Below the pieces are notes generated by a model that saw only the letters and a list, made by a program, of their open reading frames with translations, was not told where the DNA came from and did not search any database. A stretch of DNA of 64,000 nucleotides from Glandiceps talaboti (lineage: Eukaryota > Hemichordata > Enteropneusta > Spengelidae): the NCBI RefSeq assembly GCF_964340395.1, contig NC_135550.1, forward strand, positions 31,247,676 to 31,311,675. The letters run 5' to 3'. Each line of letters starts with the position of its first letter. Within the stretch, counting starts at the first letter, position 1. A program made the position numbers and the translations under genes. Below, piece after piece: positions 1 through 17,736 of this stretch.

Positions 1-1887
1 ACGAAAGAAATAATGAGAATAAAACTGCGTTGACCACGTATCACTTTAGAAAAATGTAAAATTGTCTACGCACGGTCATGAGGAAAGATGGAGTAGAGAT
101 ACCTGTTGATTTTACAAGTAACACCGTGAACAGCTGGCCAATGCATATACACAAATACAGTGTTTAGAGATGAAACATCATTTGGAGTATGTTATTTCAC
201 AGACATGTGCTATATCGTATTTACTTCTTTGTCTTTGCAAGTGACATAATCTCAAATGATGGTGAATAGTATCGATCGAAGAAGAGTTGAATATGGATTT
301 TCTCTTTCTCTCAAAGAGGTCATGTATTTGTTGTATAATGATCCAGACAGTCACAAACTGCTGACTCATAAACCAATTGATTCCGCCACTCCTCAATGCA
401 CAAAAGGCAAGTAGAATTGCCTGCATGCCGTAACATAACAAACCAGGCCTGGAATGACAAAACTCATTAAATCTCTATTTGAGAAGGAAAGAAAGGAAGA
501 TCAAGTAACATGAACACAAAGAGAGAGAGGGGTATTTGGGTTGGCCAGACTATCATTGTTTCAACCATGCATTTACGTCTTTTTTCACCTTTGGTATTTA
601 CATTATAATGTTGGTCAATCTTAATGGTGGTCAGGTCAAATAAAATCACGTGATCTAGTCAAGACACGACAAAAGCAGTGGGAATGGTATCTGTTTCTAT
701 TGGCAAGTATGTGTAGGTATAGCAAACAAAAATAGTCACTGAAAATTGTTAAAATACTAATAATTAGACATTGTACATGTTGATCAGTGGTTGGTATCAT
801 CCAAAGGCAGTACAGAAACAGGTTGAAATCATGATCACCATTGAGGGCGCTGTTTTTTAGGTGCAGCCCCAAGAATCAATTTGATTTATTGTGCATACCG
901 CCTGTGAATTATAACCAGCAAGTTATTGTACCAAACAAAACATTTTTTTTTTTAAAAACGTTCCGATAGCAACTAGTACAGCTTTCAATAGTGTGGATCG
1001 CAAATATTGAATCAGTAAGAAATTGCTTGCTTAGGCCAAATAAAAAAATAGCGCCAATGGCGTTGTAGCCCTTCTGTGATAGTTTGATGAAATATGTACA
1101 GACATCACTCACCCCTGATCACTATGGATATGTACATTACATCCCCTTTTCATCACACACACACACACACACACAATTAAAGTTGAGTGTAAGAGTGATA
1201 TATTCACAGGAAGTCATATTTATGAATACAACAATATAACGAATGTACCTTGTAGACATCCCCCACATATTTTGAGTGACATGTTACAATGTACATCAAC
1301 ATTTTCATATGAAAACCACTAATATTCAGACTTTGAGAAATAGCTGAATACTAATCATAGCGACACACATACATACACATACACACACACATATACACTT
1401 CAATGAACTGCTGTGAACACAAATTTGTTTCATGAACGCGTTGTATTTTTAAACAGTGGAAATGACAATCATAAGTAACAACATACATTTCAAAAAAATA
1501 CCTAGTCCTATGAAGAAACAGAACAAATCGCATCTCCATGTAGTACATATATGCCATGTATGACACAACGTCCCGACACAGCCAAGTAACTCAGTAACAC
1601 TAACAGTAGGTACGATCAGCTGATCATATATGAATATATTAGATAACATGCGTATGTAGCGCAACATTCAACTATGAAACTAAATACTTAATGGTAAGCA
1701 ACTGTTAATAAAACATTTTCAAAGTCCATTGTCATTTAATTGTTGTTGATTTGAGTTAATTTCAATTTTCAATAGCTTCTTGGGAAGCTTGGAGAGAATG
1801 ACGATCATGTTTTTGTGAATTTGAAAATTTGACGTACACGGGTGCTTGAAAAGTACAGTTCACAAACATGCTAGTGAGGCTTTGTCG
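1..1887. other. Gene-poor 3' flank of the Crypton-like gene
   Basis: I see no convincing coding exon here. The short open frames have no recognisable protein content. The stretch contains a short CA microsatellite near 1154-1175, a second CA/TA-rich patch near 1366-1398, and one copy of a small dispersed repeat at 1045-1108 that recurs elsewhere in the window. The part next to 1887 is probably the 3' UTR and downstream flank of the recombinase gene that ends at 1888 on the minus strand. Confidence 0.5.
1045..1108 (+). repeat. Short dispersed repeat, longest copy
   Basis: The segment starts with AATAGCGCCAATGGCGTTGT and runs on to a part reading CTTCTGTGATAGTTTGATGA. The first half recurs at 20950-20973 and 42749-42775, and the second half recurs near 25384-25421, all on the plus strand. 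This marks an old interspersed repeat family that I cannot name. Confidence 0.5.
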
Positions 1888-4800
1888 TCAACTTGTGTGA
1901 CTTGTAACTGATGACTGGACTTGTTGATGGTGAACAGCTGATGGAACATTAGCTGGAGACAGCTGAGTGTCAGAGGAGTTGATATGACCACCATTTGCAC
2001 GGTTGACGTTTGACGTCGATCTTGGACTATGACCTACGATATTACATGAGGACGTGGTAGGATTTCCGTACACACTACCAGATAGCGTCGATGACAACTG
2101 TCGCTGTTGACCTGTGGATGGTTGAGTTGTGTAACTTTTAACACTGGCCTTATTCACATGCCCACTGACAAACATGATGTGCTGAGTGTCAAATCCTGCA
2201 TCATCGAGCAATTTACAGGTTGTGGCCCGAATACAATGGTTCGTATATATTTGTGACAATCCGGCCTCTTTGCTTATAGTTTTCATGAATGATCCAAGGG
2301 TACTTTCGCCCAAAGGGGCATTTGCATACCACGTTGTCTCATCAGGGTTAAACGGGGACTTAGGTCGTTGAAACAATGCCAGATTTGCAGGATTTAATAA
2401 CCTGATGTATTTTTGAAAAGACGACACGGGACAGCAATCGGTGTTGGTGGCGTACATACGTGCGTGGCAGGTGTAGTTGTCGTCTGCTTCACTAGAGTGA
2501 TTATTTACCTTCTCATTGAAGGTGTATTTCACGTACGATTGGCCGACATCATCGTATTCGACAGTAAATGACGATTTAGTCAGACTTCTTATACCTTCTC
2601 GCCCTCTTCTACCGAAGTGTAACATTAGGTCAAACCAAACCTTTCGTTGTAGCCCAACGTTGTGTGCAATCGAGAGCACCGGTGACATCGACAGCTTTTT
2701 CAAGTCACTTGGACTGATCGGCACTTTGTGTGTCGTGGTATCCTTCCCGTCTTTTTTCATTTTTTTGACGACACCACGAATCACATAGTTCGCAACTTGA
2801 AATTCTCGATCCTGCATAATATTTATCTTTCGATGGTATGGAGGACCGGTAATGTGGCGATGGATCGAAGCTCGTAAACCGGACAGAGAGGATTTGCCAT
2901 ACAATTTGCCGTCTTGTTTTCGAGTTGACGCATAGAACTCGCATAGTAGCTCAGCGAGTCGGTCGGTTGGGAGGTCCTCAAAATCCAATGGGTATTGCTT
3001 GTACTCAAGCCATTCTACAAATACAAATAAATAGAAACACAAAATTATCCCAGTTGCCTAAATTGACAATTTTATGTTTGCTATTGCATTGTTATGAATT
3101 TGAGAACAGCTGATGAATTTACATAATAAACAAAAGGTCGTCGCCAAGGTCGGTCATTGTATTCGTACGTAGTATTATTTTGTCGTCGATTAAGAGTTTC
3201 CCGAAAAGGAAACATTTTTCTATAAGATCAATCTACTTACCTGATGCATAACAATTAGGCTATATTTGCATACTCATAACCCCACTAGGCAAGAATTCTT
3301 GGTCTCGTGATAGAGGAGGCTGCCCTCTCGCCGATACTACCAATACTAGCCAGTTTTTATTTGCCAGCCCATCCTTAAATACAATTGTATTTCCCAACAA
3401 GTGGGGAGGAGGGTGGGTACTGCATCAGGTAAGTAGATTGATCTTATAGAAAAATGTTTCCTTTTGGGGAAACTCTTATTCTATTGCAATCAATCAACTT
3501 ACCTGATGCATAACAATTAGGCTATTAACAGAATACAAAGGTATCTGTGGAGGTGGGTAGTATATAATTACAAAGACAAAAGGAACTTTCACTCAACATC
3601 TAGTTAAGTTCTTTTGCTTCTTGAGCCTAGGCTCGATAAACCAAAGGCAGCTTAATCCATGCCAACATCTTTCAGGTAATAGCTGATGAAAGTAGTTGGT
3701 GATGCCCAGAATGCAGCTTTCATGATGTCATCAGTGCTAACACCATTAAACAATGCCCAGGATGATGCTAACGCAATTGTATCATGTGCAGTAATCCTGT
3801 GTAACTGACGACTGGTACTGTCCTGGTTGTTATAGGCATAGAAAATAGTCCCTTTTATCCAGCGAGAGATAGAGCTCGGATGTGCTGGATTATGGGCATT
3901 AGATTTGTAAGTGAGAAACAACTGACTGTGATTACCTCTCAGTTTAGCAGTTGTCTTAATATAGCATTTTAATGCTCTGTAAGGACATAAGAACTTATCC
4001 TCAGAGTCTGATGAAAAGGCCTTGAGCTTTGGGACAAAGAAAGCTGTGCCTGGATGGTTTAAGGACTCATTCTTAGCTAGGAACTGCAGGTGAGGTCTTA
4101 ATCTGACCCCATTTGGTTCCCAGCGGATATGATTGGGATCAATGGATAAAGCATACAACTCACTTCGTCTACGCCTGTCACCACTGCTAGTAGAAAAACA
4201 GTCTTCCATGTCAGGAATTTAAGAGAGCATGAGTGAATAGGTTCAAAAGGGCTGCCCCTGAGGCTGTCTAAGACCAGGGGAAGGTGCCAGGGAGGGAGAA
4301 GATGCCGTTTAATAGGCCTCTGAACAAAGAAACCCTTGATAAGAGCAGAAAATGCAGGGTGACTACCTATTTTGACACCCTGTATCTCTGGTAACACTGC
4401 TGAGAGTGCTGATAAATAAGAGCTTATAGTTCTGACTTGAAGAGATCTGTCCTCAAAAAGGAAAACTAAGAAATCAGCAATCTGTCCTATACTTGGATTG
4501 CTGGGATTAACAGATTGTTTATGGCACCAACTATAAAAAGTCCTGATTTTGTTATCATAGGATTTTCTGGTGCTCTGTCTTCTAGCCCCACTTGCATATT
4601 TTGCAGCTTTTTGTGAAAGGCCCTTCTCAAGCCATCGTTGCTGGATAATTTCCATGCAACCAGTTGCATTACACTTGGATCTGAATGATAAACTGTCGAT
4701 TTGGGTTGAGACAAAGGATCCTTCCTCTCTGGTAATCTGAGTGGTATGTCTCTTAGGAGGTCTAGTAGTTTTGGAAACCATGACCTTCTGGGCCAATTTG

Positions 4801-7800
4801 GTGCAATAAAGATTACGGTTGTTTTCTCTGAGCTTATCTTTTGAAGTGCTCGAGGAATTAGAGGTATTGGTGGGAAGGCATACCCGTATAGGTGCTTCCA
4901 TGAAATTGATAGAGCGTCTACTGCTTCCGCTCTTGGGTCTGGGAGCGGAGCATAGAATACTGGTAGTTGAGTGTTTGCTACTGTAGCAAAAAGGTCTATG
5001 AGTGGTCTGCCAAGTCTCATGAAGACCTCCTTCACCACTGTTCTGTTCAAAGTCCACTCTGTAGGGATCATGCGGTTTCTGGATCGGGCATCGGTGATCA
5101 GATTCTTTTTCCCCGGAATATGAGCTGCTCTGAGGGTTATCCCCTTGCTCATGCACCAGTGACTCATTTCCACACTAGCATGCACAGTGATGGGGAATGA
5201 GTTCCCCACTGACGATTTATGTATGATACTACCGTTGCATTGTCGGATCGTATCAGTACCCTTTGTTGTATTATGTGGTTTGTAAAGGCCTTCAGGGCAT
5301 TCCACACTGCCATTAGCTCCAACCAGTTTATGTGCTTTTGTTGTTGGAGTGAGGTCCACTTTCCTGACGCGATCAAGTCTCAGTAGTGGGCCCCCCCACC
5401 CCTGGACTGATGCGTCTGTTAACAGAGTGCTCTCTGGGGTGGATGATATAAGGGAACTCCCTTGAAAAAGTTGTCTGGTACTACCCACCACCTGAGTGTG
5501 TCGATAAGTAATGGGTCCATTTGGATCAGTTTGTCTATCGGATGAACAATAGGACGCCATTGTGAGAGGAGGTATAACTGAATTGGTCTCATGTACAACA
5601 TGGCATGAGGGATCAGTTGAGTGCATGACGCCATCAAACCAAGTAATCGAAGAAACTCTACTGCCGGAAATTGGTTCCTTGTCAGAAAGGGTTCTATCAA
5701 TGTTTTGAGACTTTGGAACCTTTCCTGTGTTGGCATTGCTATGCCTTCTACCAGATTCAGTGAAGCCCCTATGTAAATCAGGGTCTGGGAAGGTTGTAGG
5801 TCGAATTTTTCCCAGTTTGGGATCCAGCCCAATCGTACCGCTGTCTGTAGAACCATTTGACGGTCTCTCACCAAGTGGTTTTGAGAAGACTGTCTTGTCA
5901 ACCAGTCGTCTAAGTACATGTGAATGTGGATACTATGACTGTGAAGGTATTCCCCTATTACTGCCGTTACCTTGGTAAAGACTCGAGGGGATGATGCCAG
6001 GCCAAAAGGAAGGCACCTGAATTGGTAAACCGTCCCTTGGAACGCGAACCAAAGGAAGGGGCGATCTTTTACATGGATGGGGATGTGAAGGTGCGCATCC
6101 TTCAAATCCAGTGAGAAGACCCAGTCGTTGGCAAGAACTGACTGAATGGTTTCCATCTTGAAATGTTCCTTTTGTATGAAACCATTGAGAGGTCTCCATC
6201 CTCCTGTCTTTTTTGGGACAAGGAAAACGGTACTGTAGAAACCTGGAAACCTCAGTGGAAAGGGAACCTGTTCTATGGCTCCTTTTTCTAACAAAGAGTT
6301 TATCTCTATTAGTAGAGCCTCCCTCTTCCCCACATTCCCGGGGGGTGCAGTGTAAATTGGACGATAAGTTACGGGTGGTCTGCTTGTAAACTCCAGATGG
6401 TAACCCGATGCTATCACACTCAATACCCACTTGTTTTGGGTGATTGACTGCCAGTGAGTGTAAAAGTGGGCCAACCTGCCCCCTACAGGAATGTGAGGAA
6501 GGGGGAGTGTAACCGCGAGTACTCCCTCCCCTCCCTTTTGAGAAGGGTAGTTGTCTACGTCACTGCTGGTCCTTTTTCCCACGAAAGGGCAGTCAGCATT
6601 TAGACTGATTTGAGTTGGACTTCTTGTTTTGTCCTCGGTTGTCAGTCTTATTATTATTATTGTGAACTCGTCGAAGTTTTTGGGGTTGGTTACCCTTTGG
6701 CTTGGACGGCACTGTTTTGCGTTTGTTTGTACCAGTGTTCATGGTTAGTTCAGAAATCTCTCTCACATCACGCGCAGATTCTGCTTCTTGATGTAGAATC
6801 TGAGAAAATTCACCATTATAAACAACTTATCACCACGTATAGGAAGCTTGACTAAGCGTTGTCTTGTAACATGAGTGGGAAAAGACATCTGGTCTAAAAA
6901 TATCTCCCGTCTAGCATGAGTAGCCAGTGCAATAGCCCAGATATTTTGATCTGCAGCTGACATAATGGCGTGTGTTAAGGAATCGACACTGCCTTTTAGT
7001 GTGAATCAATGGTTCCACACTGGGAGATCTAGAGAACTCCTCAAAGTCTTTATCCAACAATCTGAAAACACTGTCAGTAGACTTTCTGTATCTAGGGATA
7101 TGAGGTAATTGTTTCTCCATACTCTGCCATGTTTTAACCAACTCACCTTCAATAGGCAGTCTTGGAGGCAATTGTGACTTGTCCTCAACTGTATTGACAT
7201 AGGAGGGAAGAACAGTACTATCCTCCTTAGTAGTCTCACAGCCTAGTTCTGTGGAAATGAGGTTTAAAATAATTGTCCATTTCCCTGCAGAGCCATCACG
7301 CTCGGAAACACTGTGAACGGTTGAAACTGACTCACTGTCCGAAATAGACTGATCCTCAGGAGCCTCTGTACTGTGTGAGGGATCCCCATAAGGATGTCTA
7401 AAAGGTAACTCCTGCTGTGGGAGGTTTGTGGTCTCATCAAACTCATTCCCAGCATAGATACCCCATCGGATCTATCAAAACGTTCAGCTAAACTAGGATT
7501 GACACCCATCTCGGGAACCATAGTAGGCTGAGTACCAATGTTACCATCTGTTTCATTCGAAGTAGGGACTGTGCTATTACTCTGAGCTACAGCACCCTCA
7601 CTCGGCAGATTCTGAGGAAATTTTCCTAACAAATTTTCGAATTGATTTGCCATTTGTTGAGAAAAATTATCAAAACGTTCATTAAGAATAGTATCCAAGT
7701 CGCGCCTGGACAAAAGCTCGGACGACTTGGCACTCTTACCTTTCGCGGTGGACTTACTCGTATTTATACCGGCCCTCGACTTACTACGGGTTGTGACTGG

Positions 7801-8527
7801 CTTTGGCAAGGGTTGTTGTGGAGTCGTGCCGACGCACGTTTCACATACCTCGTCGTGTCCACAGTTAGGGTCCATCTTTTTGTAGCACTGAGTACATAAA
7901 ATGGGGTCCCAGACATCCCCGTTGTAGAACTTTCTTCCATGTTCATAGAATTCTAAAAGAAAGCACACTGGAAACATGAGAACGGTAGTTCCAGTTATGT
8001 TTTGAGATACCGGAAGTTCAGACCGATAGCGTGATATGCTAACGTACGTCAGGAATTTTTACGTTACTAAGCTAATAAATGTCTTTGAAACTACAAAAGA
8101 ATCTCAAAGAGAAAAATTGTCCCACAAAAGGACAGGAAAGAACGAAAATACCTGCAAGGGTAGCGCCGTTAAATGTTCGAAGAATTTTATCGGAGTATGA
8201 GTGTAGCGATGCATACGCAACGCTAGGCAAATAAGAACTGGCTAGTATTGGTAGTATCGCGAGAGGGCGGCCTTGTCTATCGCAAGACCAAGAATTCGTG
8301 CCTCGTGGGGTTACGAGTATGCAAATATAGCCTCATTGTTATGCATCAGGTAAGTTGATTGATTGCAATAGAAAAGCGTTGTTATAGTTTTATGAAAAAT
8401 TGAAGAAAAATAAATTACCTCTAAATACTCGTACTCCCCACTTGGTTTGCATCGATGTATTCTTTTCATTTCTGGCATTTTCCAGCGAGTTCAGTTCAGT
8501 TTCGTTAACAGCAACGAAGCGAGCCAT
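1888..8527 (-). CDS. Crypton-type tyrosine recombinase gene, two exons
   Basis: The joined exons 8527-8419 and 3014-1888 give 411 residues. Exon 1 begins ATGGCTCGC and ends at an AGAG|GTAATT donor in phase 1. Exon 2 follows a TTTGTAG acceptor, and the joined frame runs on as VFR-EWLEYKQYPLDF. The fold is the phage-integrase-like domain found in Crypton transposons and in the animal proteins derived from them (ZMYM2/3/4, QRICH1, KCTD1 and KIAA1958 relatives). An N-terminal helical SAM-like part (about 1-130) precedes the catalytic domain. Catalytic candidates are visible: Arg in FGRRGREGI (about 172-175), HCIR (His296, Arg299), SGH (His322) and Tyr331. A Ser/Thr-rich tail of about 80 residues follows. 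The domesticated vertebrate relatives usually lack most of these residues, so this copy could still be a working recombinase, or a recently domesticated one. The intron is occupied by a DIRS-type element in the same orientation. An alternative is that 8527 is an internal codon of a longer gene, since the frame stays open upstream. Confidence 0.8.
3226..3370. repeat. DIRS left inverted terminal repeat
   Basis: The shared part of the left terminal repeat runs from about CTTACCTGATGCATAAC to GCCAGTTTTTATTTGCC. Its reverse complement is found at about 8222-8362. Outside the shared core the two ends differ, as is typical of DIRS, and the left outer end begins TAAGAGTTTCCCG at 3191. Confidence 0.85.
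3425..3530. repeat. DIRS internal complementary region
   Basis: This internal stretch is the complement of both outer ends placed back to back. Its left half (ending GGGGAAACTCTTA) pairs with the left terminus at 3191-3245. Its right half (TTCTATTGCAATCAATC) pairs with the right terminus at 8332-8373. In the DIRS model this region templates circularisation of the cDNA before integration by the recombinase. The junction inside it marks the element's true ends at 3191 and 8373. Confidence 0.85.
3650..4750 (-). pseudogene. DIRS tyrosine recombinase part (fossil)
   Basis: This part of the element encodes a DIRS-type tyrosine recombinase. It has an N-terminal core-binding segment with a run like RTISSYLSALSAVLPEIQG and a catalytic segment with RRRRSELYAL and the HRITAHDTIA box. 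The family integrates circular cDNA without making target duplications. It is unrelated in sequence to the Crypton-like recombinase whose intron holds it. Confidence 0.8.
4900..6600 (-). pseudogene. DIRS reverse transcriptase and RNase H part (fossil)
   Basis: The reverse transcriptase is recognised by VPKKTGGWRPL, the SLDLKDAHLHIPI motif, the LPFGLASSPRVFTK box and the YLDD polymerase core. The RNase H follows with TLLTDASVQGWGG and RSDNATVVSYI. The order RT, RNase H, then recombinase is that of DIRS elements. In this family the recombinase frame usually overlaps this one. Confidence 0.88.
6900..7980 (-). pseudogene. DIRS gag-like part (fossil)
   Basis: The 5' coding part of the element starts near 7977. 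It contains a Cys-rich cluster (CTQCYKKMDPNCG...CETC), then a basic linker and a segment predicted to be helical (DTILNERFDNFSQQMANQF). Its position upstream of the RT and its zinc-binding cysteines fit the gag-like first frame of DIRS elements. Confidence 0.7.
8222..8362. repeat. DIRS right inverted terminal repeat
   Basis: This is the reverse complement of the left repeat at 3226-3370, with GGCAAATAAGAACTGGCTAG at its inner side and GTTATGCATCAGGTAAG at its outer side. The element's outer end continues to about 8373 (GATTGCAATAGAA). Confidence 0.85.
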
Positions 8528-9124
8528 GTTGACAATGTACACCGGTACACTGGGAGTGCGCCCTTGTAGTTCCAAACGACATGCATCGGGCTGGACACAC
8601 AATTTTTTTACAAATCGTAAAGAAACTCATTATTACTAATATTGTTTAACATTATCAGTTTTATTTTTTTAATTTCAATCTTTTAAAAAAAATTCTTATG
8701 GTGTTTACCCCATAATTTCCCTGTTCTTAAATACCCACACCTTTATTGCCTTACGGACATAAGCTTGTATTGTTATGCTCGTTCCGGGGCCGTGATGCCC
8801 AATAACAGAGTACATTATCAGTAATAATGTACAGCGATGATGACACAAAATTCACTGGAATTGGTAATGCTATAATATAATTGCCAATATTGATAGAATG
8901 CATGCTAAGTGGATCATCTTTTTCATTGATGTTGGTTTCTCTTTTACTTTTCTCGTACTGTTGTCACACTACAATAGTCTGCTCTGTGAAATACATCCAA
9001 AGACCTCAAATATGTAAGAGCCATTAGCTACAGTGAGCCTTACAAATACAGTACACTGAGGTTACAAAGTTGCTAAAATTCAAGATTATTTTTGTCAGAT
9101 AATCAACAAAACTGAATATCTCAC

Positions 9125-9246
9125 CTTCCTTTTCTTTCCTTTTTTCATCTCCGGGGTATCAGTATTCTCCTCTGTTTTTTCATCTTCACCATACACTTCC
9201 ATCTCCTGAGGTGTATCTTCATCTTTGTTATCAGCATTTTGCCCAT
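9125..9246 (-). CDS. Orphan acidic/basic exon, unassigned
   Basis: An open segment is bounded by a good acceptor (CTTACAG before 9246) and a good donor (GAAG|GTGAGA after 9125). It encodes about 40 residues, acidic first (QNADNKDEDTPQEMEVYGED) and ending in the basic cluster MKKGKKRK, which looks like a nuclear localisation signal. The entry phase is 1 and the exit phase is 0. It may be an alternative exon of the BEN gene upstream or a 5' exon of the recombinase gene downstream, because the frame from 8590 into 8527 is open in phase 0. I do not recognise it. Confidence 0.4.
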
Positions 9247-10359
9247 CTGTAAGTGTTATAAAGGTAGCTAGAATTGGATTATGTTGATTGAAAGTGATCA
9301 TTTTCTAAAGTTTTACTCTACATTTCAACTGGTGTGATGAGACTCCTGTATTTAATTTTGAATCAAATGTCATGTGCTGTTATGATTTATGTATAAGCTA
9401 TTTATATGCATTTGCATACTTCAAATCTCTGATCTCTTTCTGACCTATGACCTGGTAATATTCTGCATTGGAATGAATACTGGTAGTAAATCTTGCTCAA
9501 TAAAGGTGATTTTTGACAGAACTTGAAAATGCTGGATCTGTACACTAGATTATATACCACTGTTGTCAAACCCTCATCAGTATCCCAAAACTTTATGACC
9601 TAAGGAGTAAAACTAACTTGCAAAACCATTATATTATTGCTCCTGCTTGTGTTACAACTTTGCTTGCTGAAAATTTCCACTTTCAGAAAGCATAGCTCCC
9701 TTACCAAAATGAAACATCTGTTTTTGAGCTGCAGCAGCTCTCCAACAGACTTCTGACAGTTAGCTGCCGGAAGTCTGTTTTTTGTGCATACTTATTTAGT
9801 TTTGAGCTGCAGAGAACAACTCTCAACAGCTCACAGAATGATAGCCGACATTCATTCAAAAGCTTTATAACAGACATCTGAGAGACCACTAACAGACCAG
9901 ATTACCAACAGCTTCTGACTGCTTTGTGACAGACTGCTGAAAGACTATAAACAGATTTCTGACAGGCATCATTGGTACACCATGAAAGGGGGAACAGATG
10001 TTGTGTTGATGGTACATACCATTTTTCCCCATTTTGGTTGTGTTGTGAGATTTTGAAAGGGACTAGTAAAATGCATAAGCTAATTTTGTGTTCACTCAGC
10101 AATGGACTGATTTACCAAGTCAAGAGAGTTGTTGTATCTTACTGTAACAGCACACTTTATACTTACATAATTTCAATCAGATAAGGCAATTCTCTCACAC
10201 AAAGCTGATTATTTTTTTTTGCAAAACCCTGAATGAAGTGAAAGTCTGGTAATATGTTGATTGTCATTTTCAAATATAAGAACATTGTGTTATACATGCA
10301 AGTAATGTGATGATGACCTGTTGTATCTGTTACAAACATAAACAAGTTCCACATGTATA

Positions 10360-10450
10360 GAATAGAATAAAATCTTTATTGCCTCCATTAAGAAAACTAC
10401 ATTTCATCATTCGATTTTCTACAATAAGTATTTGGTGCTAAATGAGATAT
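10360..10450 (-). repeat. Possible LINE 3' tail fragment
   Basis: On the minus strand this reads ...TTAATGGAGGCAATAAAGAT followed by TTTATTCTATTCTA. That resembles the 3' end of CR1/L2-like LINEs, where a poly(A)-signal-like AATAAA is followed by short tandem words. No coding part is recognisable next to it. The AATAAA may also serve as polyadenylation signal for the BEN gene transcript. Confidence 0.35.
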
Positions 10451-11142
10451 ACGATATATGCTAAATCTATTTTGCAACTCAAGGATTATATTGTCATGGA
10501 AAAGTTGCACTTGCTGACAAAGTTGAGTTGTTCTTCCTATAAGTGTAATATAATCATTCAAGTCTTGAATATGAAAAAATAAATCGACGGCTTAGAAATG
10601 GTTCAAGAATAAATAGACATATTTCAGCTTATGAAATATATGATATACTAAATTTATTTTGATATAGGAGTACATGGTCATTGGAAAGTTGCACTTGCTG
10701 ACAATGTAAATGTCAGAACAGTTACATAAGGGCTGATTGCATCATATCACACGCCATCAATAAATGCACTTTGTTCATTGAGACCAAAAACCCCCTCCTG
10801 CTCCCTAAACGTACACAATGCAACAAATGAAGTTCAGTATTCACATTGGCACGCACATGGAGCATCGTGTAGTTACTCTGCAAAAAAAAATGACAATACA
10901 AAGAGTTAGTCAGTCAGTCCACAGATAAACTAGAAAAACATTAACATAGAGAAATGAACTTAAATGTGTTTGCCTGATATGTATGAAAGATAAAATAAAA
11001 TGCGACATAAGGGCTTAGATTAAAAACTCGAAAACACATACTCCTTCATGTACATGCTAAATTGAAGACATACACACACCCCAGAAGTCAGAATACACAA
11101 TAATGTATTGTACATACCTTGTCATTATTGTCAGCCATCCTT

Positions 11143-17736
<6,594 letters not shown>

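Larger units (their letters stand above)
3191..8373 (-). mobile_element. DIRS-type retrotransposon fossil, near full length
   Basis: This is a tyrosine-recombinase retrotransposon of the DIRS order lying in the intron of the Crypton-like gene, in the same orientation. It has the DIRS layout: inverted terminal repeats instead of LTRs, an internal complementary region close to its 3' end, a gag-like part, a reverse transcriptase with RNase H, and a tyrosine recombinase. Its 5' end is on the right. The coding parts are largely open with only a small number of apparent interruptions, so it is probably a fairly young fossil. The two terminal repeats differ at roughly a tenth of positions by eye, but DIRS ends need not be identical at insertion, so this does not date it. 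I treat it as an inactive relic. Confidence 0.88.
8528..11142. other. Mostly non-coding interval between two minus-strand genes
   Basis: The interval holds an isolated candidate exon (9125-9246), a stretch near 9700-9960 rich in repeated CAGACT/CAGCTC words, what looks like a LINE-style 3' tail near 10360-10450, and the probable 3' UTR exon of the BEN gene, which starts at 10877. I could not read any other conserved coding sequence. Confidence 0.5.

Noticed and set aside
178-441. 87-residue minus-strand frame near the window start
   Set aside because: No recognisable domain, no supporting splice sites and unremarkable composition; probably chance.
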